A stretch of 64,000 nucleotides of DNA from Flavobacteriaceae bacterium. GTDB lineage: Bacteria > Bacteroidota > Bacteroidia > Flavobacteriales > Flavobacteriaceae. Made by a program: the position numbers and the translations under genes. The stretch lies in contig JAQWSN010000012.1 of the NCBI GenBank assembly GCA_029243165.1, positions 62,001 to 126,000 of the forward strand, written 5' to 3'. Numbering within the stretch: the stretch's first letter is position 1; every line of letters begins with the position of its first letter. Below are positions 34,866 through 44,289 of the stretch, one piece after another. The notes under the pieces were generated by a model. That model was not told where the DNA came from, made no database searches, and saw only the letters and a list, made by a program, of their open reading frames with translations.

Positions 34866-36158
34866 AGGTTGTTTGATTACTTCCCAAATAAAGACTCCAT
34901 AAACAAGAAGGTATTCTGCAAATTGAATGAATGTATTTTCTTCAAAGCCATGAGAACCGTAAGCGCTGTAACTCCAAAAAACACTTAGACTCCATACCAG
35001 TGGGAAGGCATAGCCAGTGACAATTCCGAAAAAAATTAAGTTGATCAGATACCAAGGATGTACCGTTGTTGCCATAAAGAAATAACTACTCAGTAAAAAC
35101 AACATGCTTTGAATCAAAGTGTAAGGTGTTCTGTTGGATCTGAAAAAGGTAAATAGGACCACCAGACCAAAAACAATAAAGGGGGTTATTTTACCCAATT
35201 GACGAATGATATTGTATCCCTTAACTTCATAACCTACGGCACGTATCACATTGTACAAGCTTCCATTAAATTCAAAGGTTGTAAACCATAAGTCGATGGT
35301 ATCTTTGTAATGAGTGGGCATGCTTCCTTCCCAAAAAGGGAACCAAAAAAGAAATGATACACCAACAATTGAAAGGCAAAAAGAGAAGAATTTTTTCACA
35401 CCCAAAAACTTGTAGAATAGGGGAATCAGTAACAAGGGAATAAGTTTTAGCGCAATGGCAATCGCCATGAAAATCCCACCCAATACACTTTGTTTTTTCA
35501 GTAAATAAAAACAACTAATCAGTGTAAAGCAAAACATGAGGCTTTCCCCGTGCAAATTACCAATACCCTCAATGATGATCAATGGATTTAGGAAATACCA
35601 TGCGATACGATTAGGTTCTAAATTCAATTTTTTTAAAAATGAAATTCCAATAAAAAAGAGGGCCAGATCACTCATGAAATAAATGCCTCTAAGGATCAAA
35701 ACTCCATCTAAGAGTTTTTCTTGATGAAAGAGCGAAGCAAATTTAAAAAGCCATTGACTGGCTGGAGGATAGTTTGAAAAATTACCGGCACTTAACGGCC
35801 CCATTTTCTCGAACAACAATTGTGCATCAGGAAAACCCACGCTATTGATTAATTTATCTGGAGTGTAGAGATAGGGATTGATTCCCAGTTGCTGAATGTG
35901 ACCGTCCCAAAGGTAACGGTAAAAATCTTGTGACAGTTCAGGAAGGTGAAAACCAAACAACAGACGACATAAAACACCTATCAGTAAAATACTACCAACA
36001 CTGCTAAAATTTTTGATCCAATACCAAAGAAAGATAAAAAGCCCACTGTAAATACTTAATAAAGTCCAAGTGTCAGAACGAATTACTCCCTCTGAAAGCA
36101 TAAAGAATCCTGATAGAATTACAAGCGGTATGAAAATGCGCTGAAGAGAATACAACAT
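34800..36158 (-). CDS. Polytopic mannosyltransferase-like protein (GT87/DUF2029 type)
   Basis: A 452-aa protein with about ten membrane helices. The loop DFYRYLWDGHIQQLGINPYLYTP (within residues ~77-100) carries the Asp/Arg-rich motif after the first helices typical of GT-C polyprenyl-phosphate-sugar mannosyltransferases. MATTVHPWYLINLIFFG is a second family block. It would use polyprenyl-phosphate mannose on the periplasmic face, matching the synthase at 11675. It ends a three-gene glycosyltransferase cluster and overlaps the RluB-like gene tail to tail by 66 bases. Confidence 0.75.
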   Translation of the reverse strand: MLYSLQRIFIPLVILSGFFMLSEGVIRSDTWTLLSIYSGLFIFLWYWIKNFSSVGSILLIGVLCRLLFGFHLPELSQDFYRYLWDGHIQQLGINPYLYTPDKLINSVGFPDAQLLFEKMGPLSAGNFSNYPPASQWLFKFASLFHQEKLLDGVLILRGIYFMSDLALFFIGISFLKKLNLEPNRIAWYFLNPLIIIEGIGNLHGESLMFCFTLISCFYLLKKQSVLGGIFMAIAIALKLIPLLLIPLFYKFLGVKKFFSFCLSIVGVSFLFWFPFWEGSMPTHYKDTIDLWFTTFEFNGSLYNVIRAVGYEVKGYNIIRQLGKITPFIVFGLVVLFTFFRSNRTPYTLIQSMLFLLSSYFFMATTVHPWYLINLIFFGIVTGYAFPLVWSLSVFWSYSAYGSHGFEENTFIQFAEYLLVYGVFIWEVIKQPLGQHFQKAHFFDTELSPISPR

Positions 36159-37667
36159 TTAATATTTTTGTCTTAAGCCAAATATAGAAATACTACTGAA
36201 TCCAATAAACAACAATAGATGAAAAGGAAAGAGCCAGAATTCTCCGGTTGATATTAACTTAAAAGCACTAATGAGTCCAAATAAAAAATAAAAGGCAAAG
36301 CCCAATTCGATGAGGGTGTAAATTGAAATTTTTTGAGGTTTGTATTTGTTTTCCTGAATGTTTTTTTCGGTTGCCCCCACATTAAATTTTGGAGTGCGGA
36401 CAAAAGCACTTTTTTTGCCAAGATGCCCCTCGAGTACAGCAACCGAATTGTGAATGGAAAAACCAATTACAAGACAGTAAAATAGGATGAAGCGTTTGCT
36501 GTAGTTAAAAAATGAAAGCAGACCCGAACCGAAAATCGTTCGATGGACATACCAATAACAGAAGAAAAAAATAAGCGTACTGAGTACAAATACACTTCCC
36601 AAATTAAAAAACAAAGAGAACTCAGTAAATTGTGTTTTGATGAATAAGATAGGAACACTTAAAACAGAGACAATCAATACGTTTAAAAATAGGGTGCTGT
36701 TCAGTAAATGTATCAAGGCATTCCATTTCGTTTTTAAGGAAAGGTTTTTAGATTTCAGTACTCGACCAATCATTTTTTGGAAATTTTCAGCCCCACCTTT
36801 ATTCCAACGAAATTGCTGTGAGCGAATCGCACTAAGGGTAATGGGCAGTTCGGCTGGAGTTACGACTTGATCCAAGTAAACAAATTTCCATTGTTTTAAT
36901 TGGGCTCTGTAGCTCAGGTCTAAATCTTCTGTGAGGGTATCTCCTTCCCAATTTCCAGCATCTAGAATACAGGATTTTCTCCAAATTCCAGCCGTACCGT
37001 TGAAATTAATAAAATGTTGTTGTTGATTTCTGCCAATCTGTTCTAACAAAAAATGGGCATCTAAAGCAAATGCTTGAACAGAAGTCCAGAGTGAATAATT
37101 TCGATTCAAATGACCCCAACGCGTGTGAACCACTCCTACTTCAGTATTTTAAAACGGAGGAATCGTTTTGTAAAGCCAGTCGGGATCAGGTAAAAAATCA
37201 GAGTCAAAAATGGCGATAAACTCTCCTGTAGCAGTTTTCAAGCCCTCTTTTAAGGCTCCCGCCTTAAAGCCCTCTCGGTTTTTACGGTGAAGGTGTTCAA
37301 TGGGAATTCCATCAGCCTGATAAGCTGCTACCCGTTTTTTTGAAAGTAAAAGGGACTCGTCTGTAGAGTCGTCCAACACTTGAATTTGAAGTTTATTTTT
37401 AGGGTATTTTAGAGACGTAATACATTCTAGCAAACGTTCTACAACATACAATTCATTGTAAAGCGGAAGTTGTATGGTTACTTTAGGCCAACCGTCTTTG
37501 GGCTTTTTAGTTTGAATCTCAGTCTTTTTCTTTTGATACTTTAAAAAGAACCGAAGCAGATCCAATTGTGTTAAACTGTAAATTAAAATCATCAGCAAAC
37601 TCAATGTGTAGAGTCCTAGAATGAGATAAATCAGAAAGCGGCTAAGAAAGGCTGTAGTTATTTCCAT
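36159..37667 (-). pseudogene. Cellulose-synthase-like GT2 glycosyltransferase interrupted by an in-frame TAA
   Basis: Read as one frame this is a ~502-residue processive GT2: N-terminal helix, VTIQLPLYNELYVVERLLE, LDDSTDES, FIAIFDSDFLPDPDWLY, then VHTRWGHLNRNYS, EDLDLSYRAQLKQWK and QQFRWNKGGAENFQ, with C-terminal helices. The stop TAA at 37151-37149 splits it after IPPF; the frame continues uninterrupted (NTEVG, then VVHTRWGH). Relatives have a residue such as Lys here, so one A-to-T change (AAA to TAA) explains it. A GTG at 37133 could restart the C-terminal part. Recent pseudogene, sequencing error or readthrough are the options. ATG at 37667 preferred over 37694. Confidence 0.85.
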
Positions 37668-38350
37668 CCTGAAAAGTAAAAAGTACCGATCCATCCTAAA
37701 ATTTTAAAACCTGCCATCAGAGTTCCCTTCACGGTACCTGAAACTTTAGAAGTTCCAATACGCTTTCTGTAATGTACAGGAATTTCCGTGTAAGAAATTT
37801 TTCGTCTTAAAATTTTCAATTGCATTTCCACGGTCCAACCATAGGTTTTGTCATTCATTTCCAAACTTTGAAGGGTGTCCCAGCGGATAGCCCGAAAAGG
37901 ACCTAGGTCGGTAAATCGACTTTGATACAGCCAACGCATGAGCAAACAGGCAAGTCCATTTCCAAAAACCTGTTGGGGGGTGAGCGAACCGGACTCTCGT
38001 AATGTTTTGACACGTGCACCCAAGGCAAAGTCCACTGTTTTTGCTTGTATGGGTGCCACAATTTGATCCAACTCTTCTGGAAAATCAGAGTAGTCTCCAT
38101 CTAAAAAGACCACTATTTCAGGAGGGTTTTTGGCGAGATGTTCCATCCCTTTTAAGCAAGCATAGCCGTAACCTTTTCGAGATTCCTGCACTACAGTAGC
38201 AGAGTGATTTTTTGCTATGGCTGCGGTCTCGTCTGTTGAGCCGTTGTCAACCACAATCACTTCTGAAACACTTTTGGGGAGTGCTTTTAGCACATGACCT
38301 ATGGAAAGTGCTTCGTTAAAAGCAGGAATAAGAACAGCAATCGAATTCAT
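37658..38350 (-). CDS. GT2 glycosyltransferase (polyprenyl-phosphate glycosyltransferase-like)
   Basis: A 230-aa GT2 protein: AVLIPAFNEALSIGHVLKAL, VVDNGSTDET, VFLDGDYSDFPEEL (metal-binding DGD) and GPFRAIRW, ending EIPVHYRKRIGTSKVSGT. It resembles DPM1-like enzymes that load polyprenyl phosphate or act on glycolipids. It precedes and overlaps the interrupted GT2 by ten bases, with the GT87-like protein after that; the trio looks like a conserved surface-glycan or glycolipid module. ATG at 38350 chosen over a TTG at 38359. Confidence 0.88.
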   Translation of the reverse strand: MNSIAVLIPAFNEALSIGHVLKALPKSVSEVIVVDNGSTDETAAIAKNHSATVVQESRKGYGYACLKGMEHLAKNPPEIVVFLDGDYSDFPEELDQIVAPIQAKTVDFALGARVKTLRESGSLTPQQVFGNGLACLLMRWLYQSRFTDLGPFRAIRWDTLQSLEMNDKTYGWTVEMQLKILRRKISYTEIPVHYRKRIGTSKVSGTVKGTLMAGFKILGWIGTFYFSGWK

Positions 38351-38390
38351 AACGAGCAAAGATACTGAAACCTAAAGGAGTTGTCGGATT

Positions 38391-39914
38391 TTAGGATTTT
38401 ACTTCCATTGCATTTCCAAGAGGATAAACGGTTCGGTTTATTCGGTTTTCCAATTTGTCATTTTCCAATTTCAAGACACCTCTAGGACAAACAGCGGAAC
38501 AGATACCACACCCTACACAGGAGGAACGAACAATATTTTCACCTCGCTGTGCGTAGGCTCTCACATCAATACCCATCTCACAGTAGGCAGAACAGTTACC
38601 ACAGGAAATGCATTGACCTCCATTGGTGCTGATGCGAAAGCGTGAAAACAAGCGTTGCTGCAATCCTAAAATGGCAGCCATCGGACACCCAAAACGACAC
38701 CAGACTCGACTTCCTAAAAAAGGGTAAAATCCTACCCCTAAGACACCAGAAAAAGCAGCCCCAATTCCAAAACCATACCACTTTTGGAAACTGTAACTGT
38801 TTAAAAAAAGAATGTTATTTTGTTGTGAAAAGGCTTGAATACTAATGGATAAAACCAAAATACTTCCTAAACTGATCAGGGTGTATTTAGCATCTTTTTC
38901 CAAACCGTTACGATCCCAAAAAAAGAGTACGGCCATCAGAATAATAATAAATAAGACAACTCCACCGATAAAACTCTCTCTACTGATCCAACTCATTTCT
39001 GGATTTTGAGACAAAAAAGACCAGAGTGCAGCAATGGTTGTTACGGAAACAAATACCAATACGGCATGAATCATCCAGCGTTCCAATTTCCAAACACTGA
39101 TTTTTTTACTGGACAGTTGCCGAAAAGGGTCTCCAGCAGTTTCTGCCAAACCTCCACAACCACAAACCCATGAGCAATACCAACGTTTGCCATAGAAGTA
39201 GGTCAGTATTGGCGATACCACAAAAATCATTGCCAAACCAAAAAAAAGAAAAAACAGTCCTAAATTCCCACCTGTGATGAGGTTGGTCAGATGCCACTCG
39301 TCCAGAAAATAATAATTTAAGGGCCACATGTTTTTTAGATCTTTTGCAAAATAGGGTGTATCGGGATTGAGCTTGGCCAAAAGCTCTGGGATTAAAAAGG
39401 CAAAACACAATTGGAAAAACACAACGGATAGGGTTCTGAAAAGCTGATATCGATTGGAACGATATTTCCAAATAAACTTAATCCCGAAAAGTACAATAGC
39501 AAATGTGTACAAAGTGCCATAGAGAAACCACTGGGTAGCTGCTTTGCCATTTAGGGCATAACTCAAGGGATCGAACAAGGAAACTAAACCACTACTTTTT
39601 CCCTCTGAATTAAAGCCTAAGACTTCGGGATACCAATAAATGGCAATGTAAAAAGCGGTAAGCCCCATACCCAAAAGCCAGCCAGAAACTCCCCGACTAG
39701 AAAGTGCATTAAACCAAACACCATCATTTTTGACACCCGCTAAAGTATTTCCGTAAACAGCTTGAAAATAAACCAAACCCCCTAACGTCATTAGCAAAAA
39801 ACTGACACTCAACCAAAGTGTTTTATTTTCATAGGGAATAAAAAGTGCACTTGACAACAAGATCAAACCCAAAAGACCCATACCCACACTACTTTGTTTT
39901 TTGATTAAATTCAT
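38391..39914 (-). CDS. Membrane 4Fe-4S ferredoxin-type protein (NapH/RdxA-like)
   Basis: A 507-aa protein with roughly nine or ten membrane helices and several cysteine motifs: WYCSWVCGCGGLAE (~248-261), CRFGCPMA in the middle of the second half, then two ferredoxin clusters CISCGNCSAYCEMG and CVGCGICSAVCPRG near the C-terminus. This layout matches NapH/RdxA/CcoG-type polyferredoxins that pass electrons across the membrane. It lies 11 bases after the FAD oxidoreductase, so the two may form one redox chain. The acceptor is unknown. Confidence 0.85.
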   Translation of the reverse strand: MNLIKKQSSVGMGLLGLILLSSALFIPYENKTLWLSVSFLLMTLGGLVYFQAVYGNTLAGVKNDGVWFNALSSRGVSGWLLGMGLTAFYIAIYWYPEVLGFNSEGKSSGLVSLFDPLSYALNGKAATQWFLYGTLYTFAIVLFGIKFIWKYRSNRYQLFRTLSVVFFQLCFAFLIPELLAKLNPDTPYFAKDLKNMWPLNYYFLDEWHLTNLITGGNLGLFFLFFGLAMIFVVSPILTYFYGKRWYCSWVCGCGGLAETAGDPFRQLSSKKISVWKLERWMIHAVLVFVSVTTIAALWSFLSQNPEMSWISRESFIGGVVLFIIILMAVLFFWDRNGLEKDAKYTLISLGSILVLSISIQAFSQQNNILFLNSYSFQKWYGFGIGAAFSGVLGVGFYPFLGSRVWCRFGCPMAAILGLQQRLFSRFRISTNGGQCISCGNCSAYCEMGIDVRAYAQRGENIVRSSCVGCGICSAVCPRGVLKLENDKLENRINRTVYPLGNAMEVKS

Positions 39915-39925
39915 TTGCTATTTTT

Positions 39926-41245
39926 TTAAAAATTTAGTGATAAGGTTGATTTTTTTAACTCCCACAAACTTTGAATTTCCATGGCATAGTGGGTTGAGAA
40001 CTCCGGATCAAAAAAGGATTGCTCCAAGTTTTTAATCACTTCATCTAAAGATGTTTCCTTACTAAGCCATTGGTTGAAATACTCATGGCGCAATCGGATT
40101 CCGAGACCAATCACCCCGCTGAAATTACGTTTTTCAGGATCAAAGCTGAATCGTAGTGTTTTATTTTTTTTGGGGTGTTGCCAATAAAGTTGTATTTCTT
40201 TTTTAGGGTCGGGTGTTGGACTTACTTTACCATAGGTTTGGTATTCGATGTCGAAAAACTTGGCCGAATTAAACCAGGGTCCAGGATGATAAGCCGTTTT
40301 CTTTCCAGCCAGTGTTTGTGCTAGGGTTTCGCCCATGATCCTACCGGTGTACCATACGGCTTCAATGGATTGGCGGTCGGGTAGGGGGTCTTGCTGTTCG
40401 GCACAGTCTCCAATTGCGAATATATCAGCTTGGCTGGTCTCTAAATAGCGATTTACGAGTATGCCTTTACCCAAATTCAATCCGCTTCCTTTAAGAAAAT
40501 CAATATTGGGAGATACCCCTACAGCCAAACCAACCCATTGGCTGGGCAGTGTTTGATTTTTAGAAGTATGTATTTTAGATACCCTTCCGTCCGAATCACC
40601 CTCTAGGGAGCGGAGTTTGGTATTTAATTGTAAATCAATTCCATGGGCTCGGATGTGTCGGTTGATCAGTTCCGATTCTTCTGCGGGTAATACCGTATTC
40701 CAAAAGCTGGATTCACGCACCAAAAAATGAACTTTTTTACCCCTACTGTGTAACATTTCAACCAACTCAATTCCAATCAAACCGCCGCCTACTACCGTTG
40801 CAGTTTCCATACTTTCTGACCAAGCTTCCAAACGGTCTAAGTCTTTTTTGTGATAAAATCCCTGTACCGCTTTCAAGGTCGCACCAGGACAATTTAATTG
40901 ATTGGGTTTAGATCCACAGGCCAGCACTAAAAAATCATAGGCTAAGGAAGTTTCATCGTCAAGAACCAAAACCTTGTTTTGAGCATCAAGTCGTAGAACC
41001 CGTTTTTGAATCAGATCAATTTTATTTTTTTCCCAAAAATCATTTTCATAGGGTTGGGTGTGTTCAAATTTAAGATGTCCCATAAAAACATACATCAATG
41101 CAGTTCTAGAGAAAAAAAAGGGATTTTCTTCTGAGATGACAGTGATGGAATGGGTTGTGTTTTTTCTTAGATGGCGCGCTGCCGTGATACCGGAAATACC
41201 ATTCCCTAAAATGACAATAGCTTTATTAGTGAATTCATTTCCCAT
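39926..41245 (-). CDS. FAD/NAD(P)-dependent oxidoreductase (nitrite/rubredoxin reductase-like)
   Basis: A 439-aa pyridine nucleotide-disulfide oxidoreductase family member. Features: IVILGNGISGITAARHLRK (FAD), LVLACGSKPNQLNCPGA, the NAD motif TVVGGGLIGIELVEMLHSRG and the FAD block IFAIGDCAEQQDP. It resembles the reductase part of NirB/rubredoxin reductases. No rubredoxin or nitrite reductase is nearby, but the polyferredoxin next to it is an obvious electron partner. The first ATG is at 41245; a TTG at 41272 is less likely. Confidence 0.88.
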   Translation of the reverse strand: MGNEFTNKAIVILGNGISGITAARHLRKNTTHSITVISEENPFFFSRTALMYVFMGHLKFEHTQPYENDFWEKNKIDLIQKRVLRLDAQNKVLVLDDETSLAYDFLVLACGSKPNQLNCPGATLKAVQGFYHKKDLDRLEAWSESMETATVVGGGLIGIELVEMLHSRGKKVHFLVRESSFWNTVLPAEESELINRHIRAHGIDLQLNTKLRSLEGDSDGRVSKIHTSKNQTLPSQWVGLAVGVSPNIDFLKGSGLNLGKGILVNRYLETSQADIFAIGDCAEQQDPLPDRQSIEAVWYTGRIMGETLAQTLAGKKTAYHPGPWFNSAKFFDIEYQTYGKVSPTPDPKKEIQLYWQHPKKNKTLRFSFDPEKRNFSGVIGLGIRLRHEYFNQWLSKETSLDEVIKNLEQSFFDPEFSTHYAMEIQSLWELKKSTLSLNF

Positions 41246-41364
41246 AGTACTAAGGTACAGTTTTTGATTCAAAATTTTATTTGTATCTTTCGTATGACTA
41301 AACTTAGTTTATGAGAATCGCCCCTTCTTCAATAAATTTATTTTCTGTAATCTTTTTTTAACCA

Positions 41365-41832
41365 ATGAATGCTAATCAGGACCATTCGTGGGTTACAGTG
41401 ACGAGTCTTCTCCACACAACTGAAGCCGATGTTTGGCAACTTTTGACGGATCCCAAAATGACTGAGCAATACATGTATGACTGCCAGCTTCATGCTGTAT
41501 GGGAGGTTGGAGGAAGAGCTGTTTGGAAAGCCAAAGATGAAGAAGGAAATTGGATTGATCACGTCAAGGCCCAAGTTCTCGTTTACGAGCCTTACAAACA
41601 CTTGGCCTTTAGGGTCTTCCATCAAGCTACGGACCAGCGTCCGGAAGTACATTCTGAACTGCACTTTCTGTTGAAATCGAAAACAGAAGGGGTACACCTA
41701 ACCATCAAACAAGGCGATTTTGCCGTTTTGAATTTAGGAGTAGAATTGTTTGAGCGCTGCCAACAAGGCTGGGAATTCGTCATGCCTAAACTCATTCAAG
41801 CCTGTGAATACAATTTTAAACCCCCGGCTTAA
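41365..41832 (+). CDS. SRPBCC/START-like domain protein (AHSA1 type)
   Basis: A 155-aa single-domain protein. TTEADVWQLLTDPKMTEQYMY, VGGRAVWKAKDEEG and the closing GWEFVMPKL follow the AHSA1-like SRPBCC pattern, a fold with a hydrophobic ligand pocket. No catalytic residues are predictable. It diverges from the FAD oxidoreductase gene. Homologues of this type often accompany accessory metabolic genes, but no specific role in the neighbouring arsenosugar cluster can be claimed. Confidence 0.8.
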   Translation: MNANQDHSWVTVTSLLHTTEADVWQLLTDPKMTEQYMYDCQLHAVWEVGGRAVWKAKDEEGNWIDHVKAQVLVYEPYKHLAFRVFHQATDQRPEVHSELHFLLKSKTEGVHLTIKQGDFAVLNLGVELFERCQQGWEFVMPKLIQACEYNFKPPA

Positions 41833-41880
41833 CATTTAACAAATTCTTTTAACCCAAATTTTAACCAAAACCTTACGCTT

Positions 41881-42072
41881 ATGATTATCTTTTTGTATGT
41901 TGTTTTTTTTATTTGCTGCGTGCTAATTTTAAATCGAATTCTGAGAGAATTCCGAGACGGTGTAGATCTCTTTTCGGGAGTTCTCTACGGTCTTATTTTT
42001 TTAATTTCATGCGGTCTTCTCTGGATATTTATTTTTGGCATCTATTATTTAATTATCGGAGAATTGTATTAA
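41881..42072 (+). CDS. Small hydrophobic protein, function unknown
   Basis: A 63-aa reading frame with two strongly hydrophobic segments (residues 1-19 and ~34-60) separated by a charged turn (REFRDGVD). It starts at an ATG 48 bases after the SRPBCC gene and its stop overlaps the stop of the convergent glycosyltransferase by four bases. I do not recognise a family. Clean membrane topology and tight packing argue for a real gene, but chance is not excluded. Confidence 0.5.
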   Translation: MIIFLYVVFFICCVLILNRILREFRDGVDLFSGVLYGLIFLISCGLLWIFIFGIYYLIIGELY

Positions 42073-42776
42073 CGAATGTATTTCAAGTAGTAATTTTTCA
42101 GAAACTTAGGACCTGCACCTAGCCAGTGCGTAAGGTGTATGACTCCAAAATGAAAAAGCAGCCGAAGCACTCCGTTTTGATAAAAACGTCGAGAGGAGGT
42201 TTGAATTTTTTGTGGGAGTACTTTAAAACCTCCTAGTGAATACAATTTTTTAATTAGGTTAATATCCTCGCAAACAGTGTATTGAGGGTCGTACCCTCCG
42301 CATTGGTAAAAGTCATTTTTGAAAACAAATAGCGATTGGTCTCCTCCTCTACAAAGCGGATGATTCCATCGGCTGCCTGCTGCAGCGAGTTGCAGCAACC
42401 CATTGGCATTATCAAACCTGAGCTGGAAACATCCAGAACGTGCACCCGTGGCAATTGCTTGAGCGATATGAAGGTCAAAATATTTAGGCAGTTGGCTGTC
42501 CACATGCACAAAATACAAAAGTTCTTTTTTAGCCATTTGTACACCAAAATTCATCTGATTTGCACGACCCAATTCGGTTTGATGGCTTTCGTTTTTAAAA
42601 TGAGATTGCATCCACTCCCAACTCCCATCGGTACTTCCACCATCTATTAAAATAAATTGGTGCGGACGGCTCCATTGTCTTTGCAAATGTGAAATAAACC
42701 GGGGGAGTAGCTCAATTTCATTTCGAATAGGAATGATTATGGATAATTCAATGCGATTCGTTGAGGCTCCAGTCAT
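42069..42776 (-). CDS. TIGR04283-type arsenosugar biosynthesis glycosyltransferase
   Basis: A 235-aa GT2 enzyme. ELSIIIPIRNEIELLPRFI, ILIDGGSTDGSWEW, NFGVQMAKKELLYFVHVDS and the late GGYDPQYTVCEDINLIKKL match the TIGR04283 group, which is repeatedly found with arsS and the DUF2064 protein in arsenosugar loci. It probably joins or modifies the dimethylarsinoyl-ribose unit, though the exact reaction is not established to my knowledge. The ATG at 42776 overlaps the DUF547 gene by 29 bases; a longer start at 42806 is possible. Confidence 0.85.
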   Translation of the reverse strand: MTGASTNRIELSIIIPIRNEIELLPRFISHLQRQWSRPHQFILIDGGSTDGSWEWMQSHFKNESHQTELGRANQMNFGVQMAKKELLYFVHVDSQLPKYFDLHIAQAIATGARSGCFQLRFDNANGLLQLAAAGSRWNHPLCRGGDQSLFVFKNDFYQCGGYDPQYTVCEDINLIKKLYSLGGFKVLPQKIQTSSRRFYQNGVLRLLFHFGVIHLTHWLGAGPKFLKNYYLKYIR

Positions 42777-43449
42777 AGGGTAAATAATCAATTTTTGGAC
42801 GTTCAAGATTCATCCCGCTGTAATTTGAAATAAATTCCAGACGTTCTTCTTTGGATCCAAAATCATTCCCAAACCAAAGAAAAATTCTAGAAAGTTCTAT
42901 CCGATCTGTTTGGAGTTTGTTTTTGGTGGTATCCATTAAAAAAACTCGAGTCCTTTCGGTCAACTGGGTTTCTAATTGTTTTTCTCGATAGGCTTGATTT
43001 AAAAGTTGTGGACAGGAGGCCGAGGCGCAATTGATGGCAAAGTGAATGCGGGGTTCATTCATTTTTCGAAGGATTTCATGTTCTATTGCCCCCAAGGTGT
43101 ACGATTTGCCTTTTAGCTGAAAACAAATCGTATCCCACGGTTTGTCTAAATCTCGAATACTTTTAAGCGGATAATTTTCCAGAATGAGTTGTACGGTCAA
43201 GGCGTTGTAAGCATTGATCCAAAAAGCCAGTTTAGCTTCCTTACTAGCTTGTTCCAAAGGCGGTAGTTTTTCTAAAGTTTGAAGGTAAGCATCCAGCTGA
43301 TCTTTTTCTGTGAGCCAATTTTGATAATCTACTTGTCCTAGTGTATCTACATACTTTTCAAGCATTTGATCCCAACGTGTATGCTTGTTTTTTTGTCCGC
43401 TAACGGCTAGGGTACACAATACGAACAGGAAGCTGCATAAAAATCTCAT
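42748..43449 (-). CDS. DUF547 secreted protein
   Basis: A 233-aa protein with a signal peptide (MRFLCSFLFVLCTLAVSG) and a DUF547 domain: VDYQNWLTEKDQLDAYL, AKLAFWINAYNALTVQLIL, the DTICFQLKGKSYTLGAIEH segment, then HFAINCASASCPQL with a conserved Cys pair. The fold is probably related to papain/transglutaminase-like hydrolases (inference), and the conserved Cys and His would fit. It is a frequent neighbour of arsenosugar glycosyltransferases and overlaps the TIGR04283 gene here. Confidence 0.87.
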   Translation of the reverse strand: MRFLCSFLFVLCTLAVSGQKNKHTRWDQMLEKYVDTLGQVDYQNWLTEKDQLDAYLQTLEKLPPLEQASKEAKLAFWINAYNALTVQLILENYPLKSIRDLDKPWDTICFQLKGKSYTLGAIEHEILRKMNEPRIHFAINCASASCPQLLNQAYREKQLETQLTERTRVFLMDTTKNKLQTDRIELSRIFLWFGNDFGSKEERLEFISNYSGMNLERPKIDYLPYDWSLNESH

Positions 43450-43467
43450 CTCCTTTTTCTCTTAAAA

Positions 43468-44289
43468 TTAAAGCAATTCGCCAGCTTTTACTAAGCCTTT
43501 AACAATTTTTATCAAATCCAGTTCTCCCTTTTTGGCCATGGCCATGATGTCGGGGATGTGAATGGGTTGTAAATCATCAGGATCACAAACATCCGTAAGA
43601 ACAGAAAAAGCAATGACTTCAAGACCCAGTTGCCGAGCTACGATCACTTCCGGAACGGTGGACATGCCCACGGCATCCGCACCAATAATTTTAAGATAGC
43701 GGTATTCGGCAGCGGTTTCGAGTTGTGGCCCCACCACTGCAGCATAAACTCCTTGATGGAGCAGAATTCCTTTGTTTTCAGCTAGAGCGCGGGCTTTATT
43801 TTGTAAGGTTTTATTGTACGGCTGACTCAGGTCCACAAAGCGTTCTCCTAACGTTTCGGCTCCTTTAAAGGCCAGGGGAGAGCCCCCTTGGAGGTTGATG
43901 TGATCGGTCAGCAGCATCAGTTCTCCTTTGTTAAAATTCAGATTAATGGCTCCCGCTGCATTACTGAGTAACAACTGTTTTCCTCCGAGCGCTGCAAATA
44001 CCCGAACCCAAAAAGTAATCTCAAAAAAGTCGAAGCCTTCATAGCGGTGAAACCGACCTTGAAAGGCTAAAATGCGCACTCCTTCCAGTTCTCCGTAAAG
44101 CAATCGTCCTTTCTGATAGGCCTGGGTTGCGGTTGGAAAGTTTGGAATGCCCTCATAGGGAATTTCAAAGAGCACTTTGATGTCCTTTGTCAAGCCGTCA
44201 AGCCCCGTCCCGAGTACGATACCCATAGCGACGTTTTCAATTCCTTTTTCTTTTAAAAAATGAACACTAGTATCAATTTTCTCTTTCAT
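43468..44289 (-). CDS. Purine nucleoside phosphorylase (trimeric type)
   Basis: A 273-aa PNP: GIVLGTGLDGL at the N-terminus, YEGIPNFPTAT, FQGRFHRYEG (phosphate/His block), LLLSNAAGAINLNF, and VYAAVVGPQLETAAEYRYLKIIGADAVGMSTVPEV split across the active site. It releases the base from purine (deoxy)nucleosides. In this position it may act on the arsenic-bearing adenosine made by ArsS, freeing a sugar phosphate for the two glycosyltransferases; that is inference. Starts at the ATG (44289) and overlaps the DUF2064 gene by 17 bases. Confidence 0.92.
   Translation of the reverse strand: MKEKIDTSVHFLKEKGIENVAMGIVLGTGLDGLTKDIKVLFEIPYEGIPNFPTATQAYQKGRLLYGELEGVRILAFQGRFHRYEGFDFFEITFWVRVFAALGGKQLLLSNAAGAINLNFNKGELMLLTDHINLQGGSPLAFKGAETLGERFVDLSQPYNKTLQNKARALAENKGILLHQGVYAAVVGPQLETAAEYRYLKIIGADAVGMSTVPEVIVARQLGLEVIAFSVLTDVCDPDDLQPIHIPDIMAMAKKGELDLIKIVKGLVKAGELL

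Noticed and set aside
37133-37151. Programmed frameshift or two separate genes in the GT2 region
   Set aside because: The two pieces are in the same frame with a TAA between them, so no frameshift is needed; neither half carries a full catalytic domain.
41338-41697. 119-codon minus-strand frame opposite the SRPBCC gene
   Set aside because: The plus-strand protein fits a known fold and is properly spaced; the minus frame looks like a shadow.
41913-42122. 69-codon frame overlapping the small hydrophobic gene
   Set aside because: It runs into the convergent glycosyltransferase by about 50 bases and has no coherent hydrophobic pattern, unlike the alternative frame.
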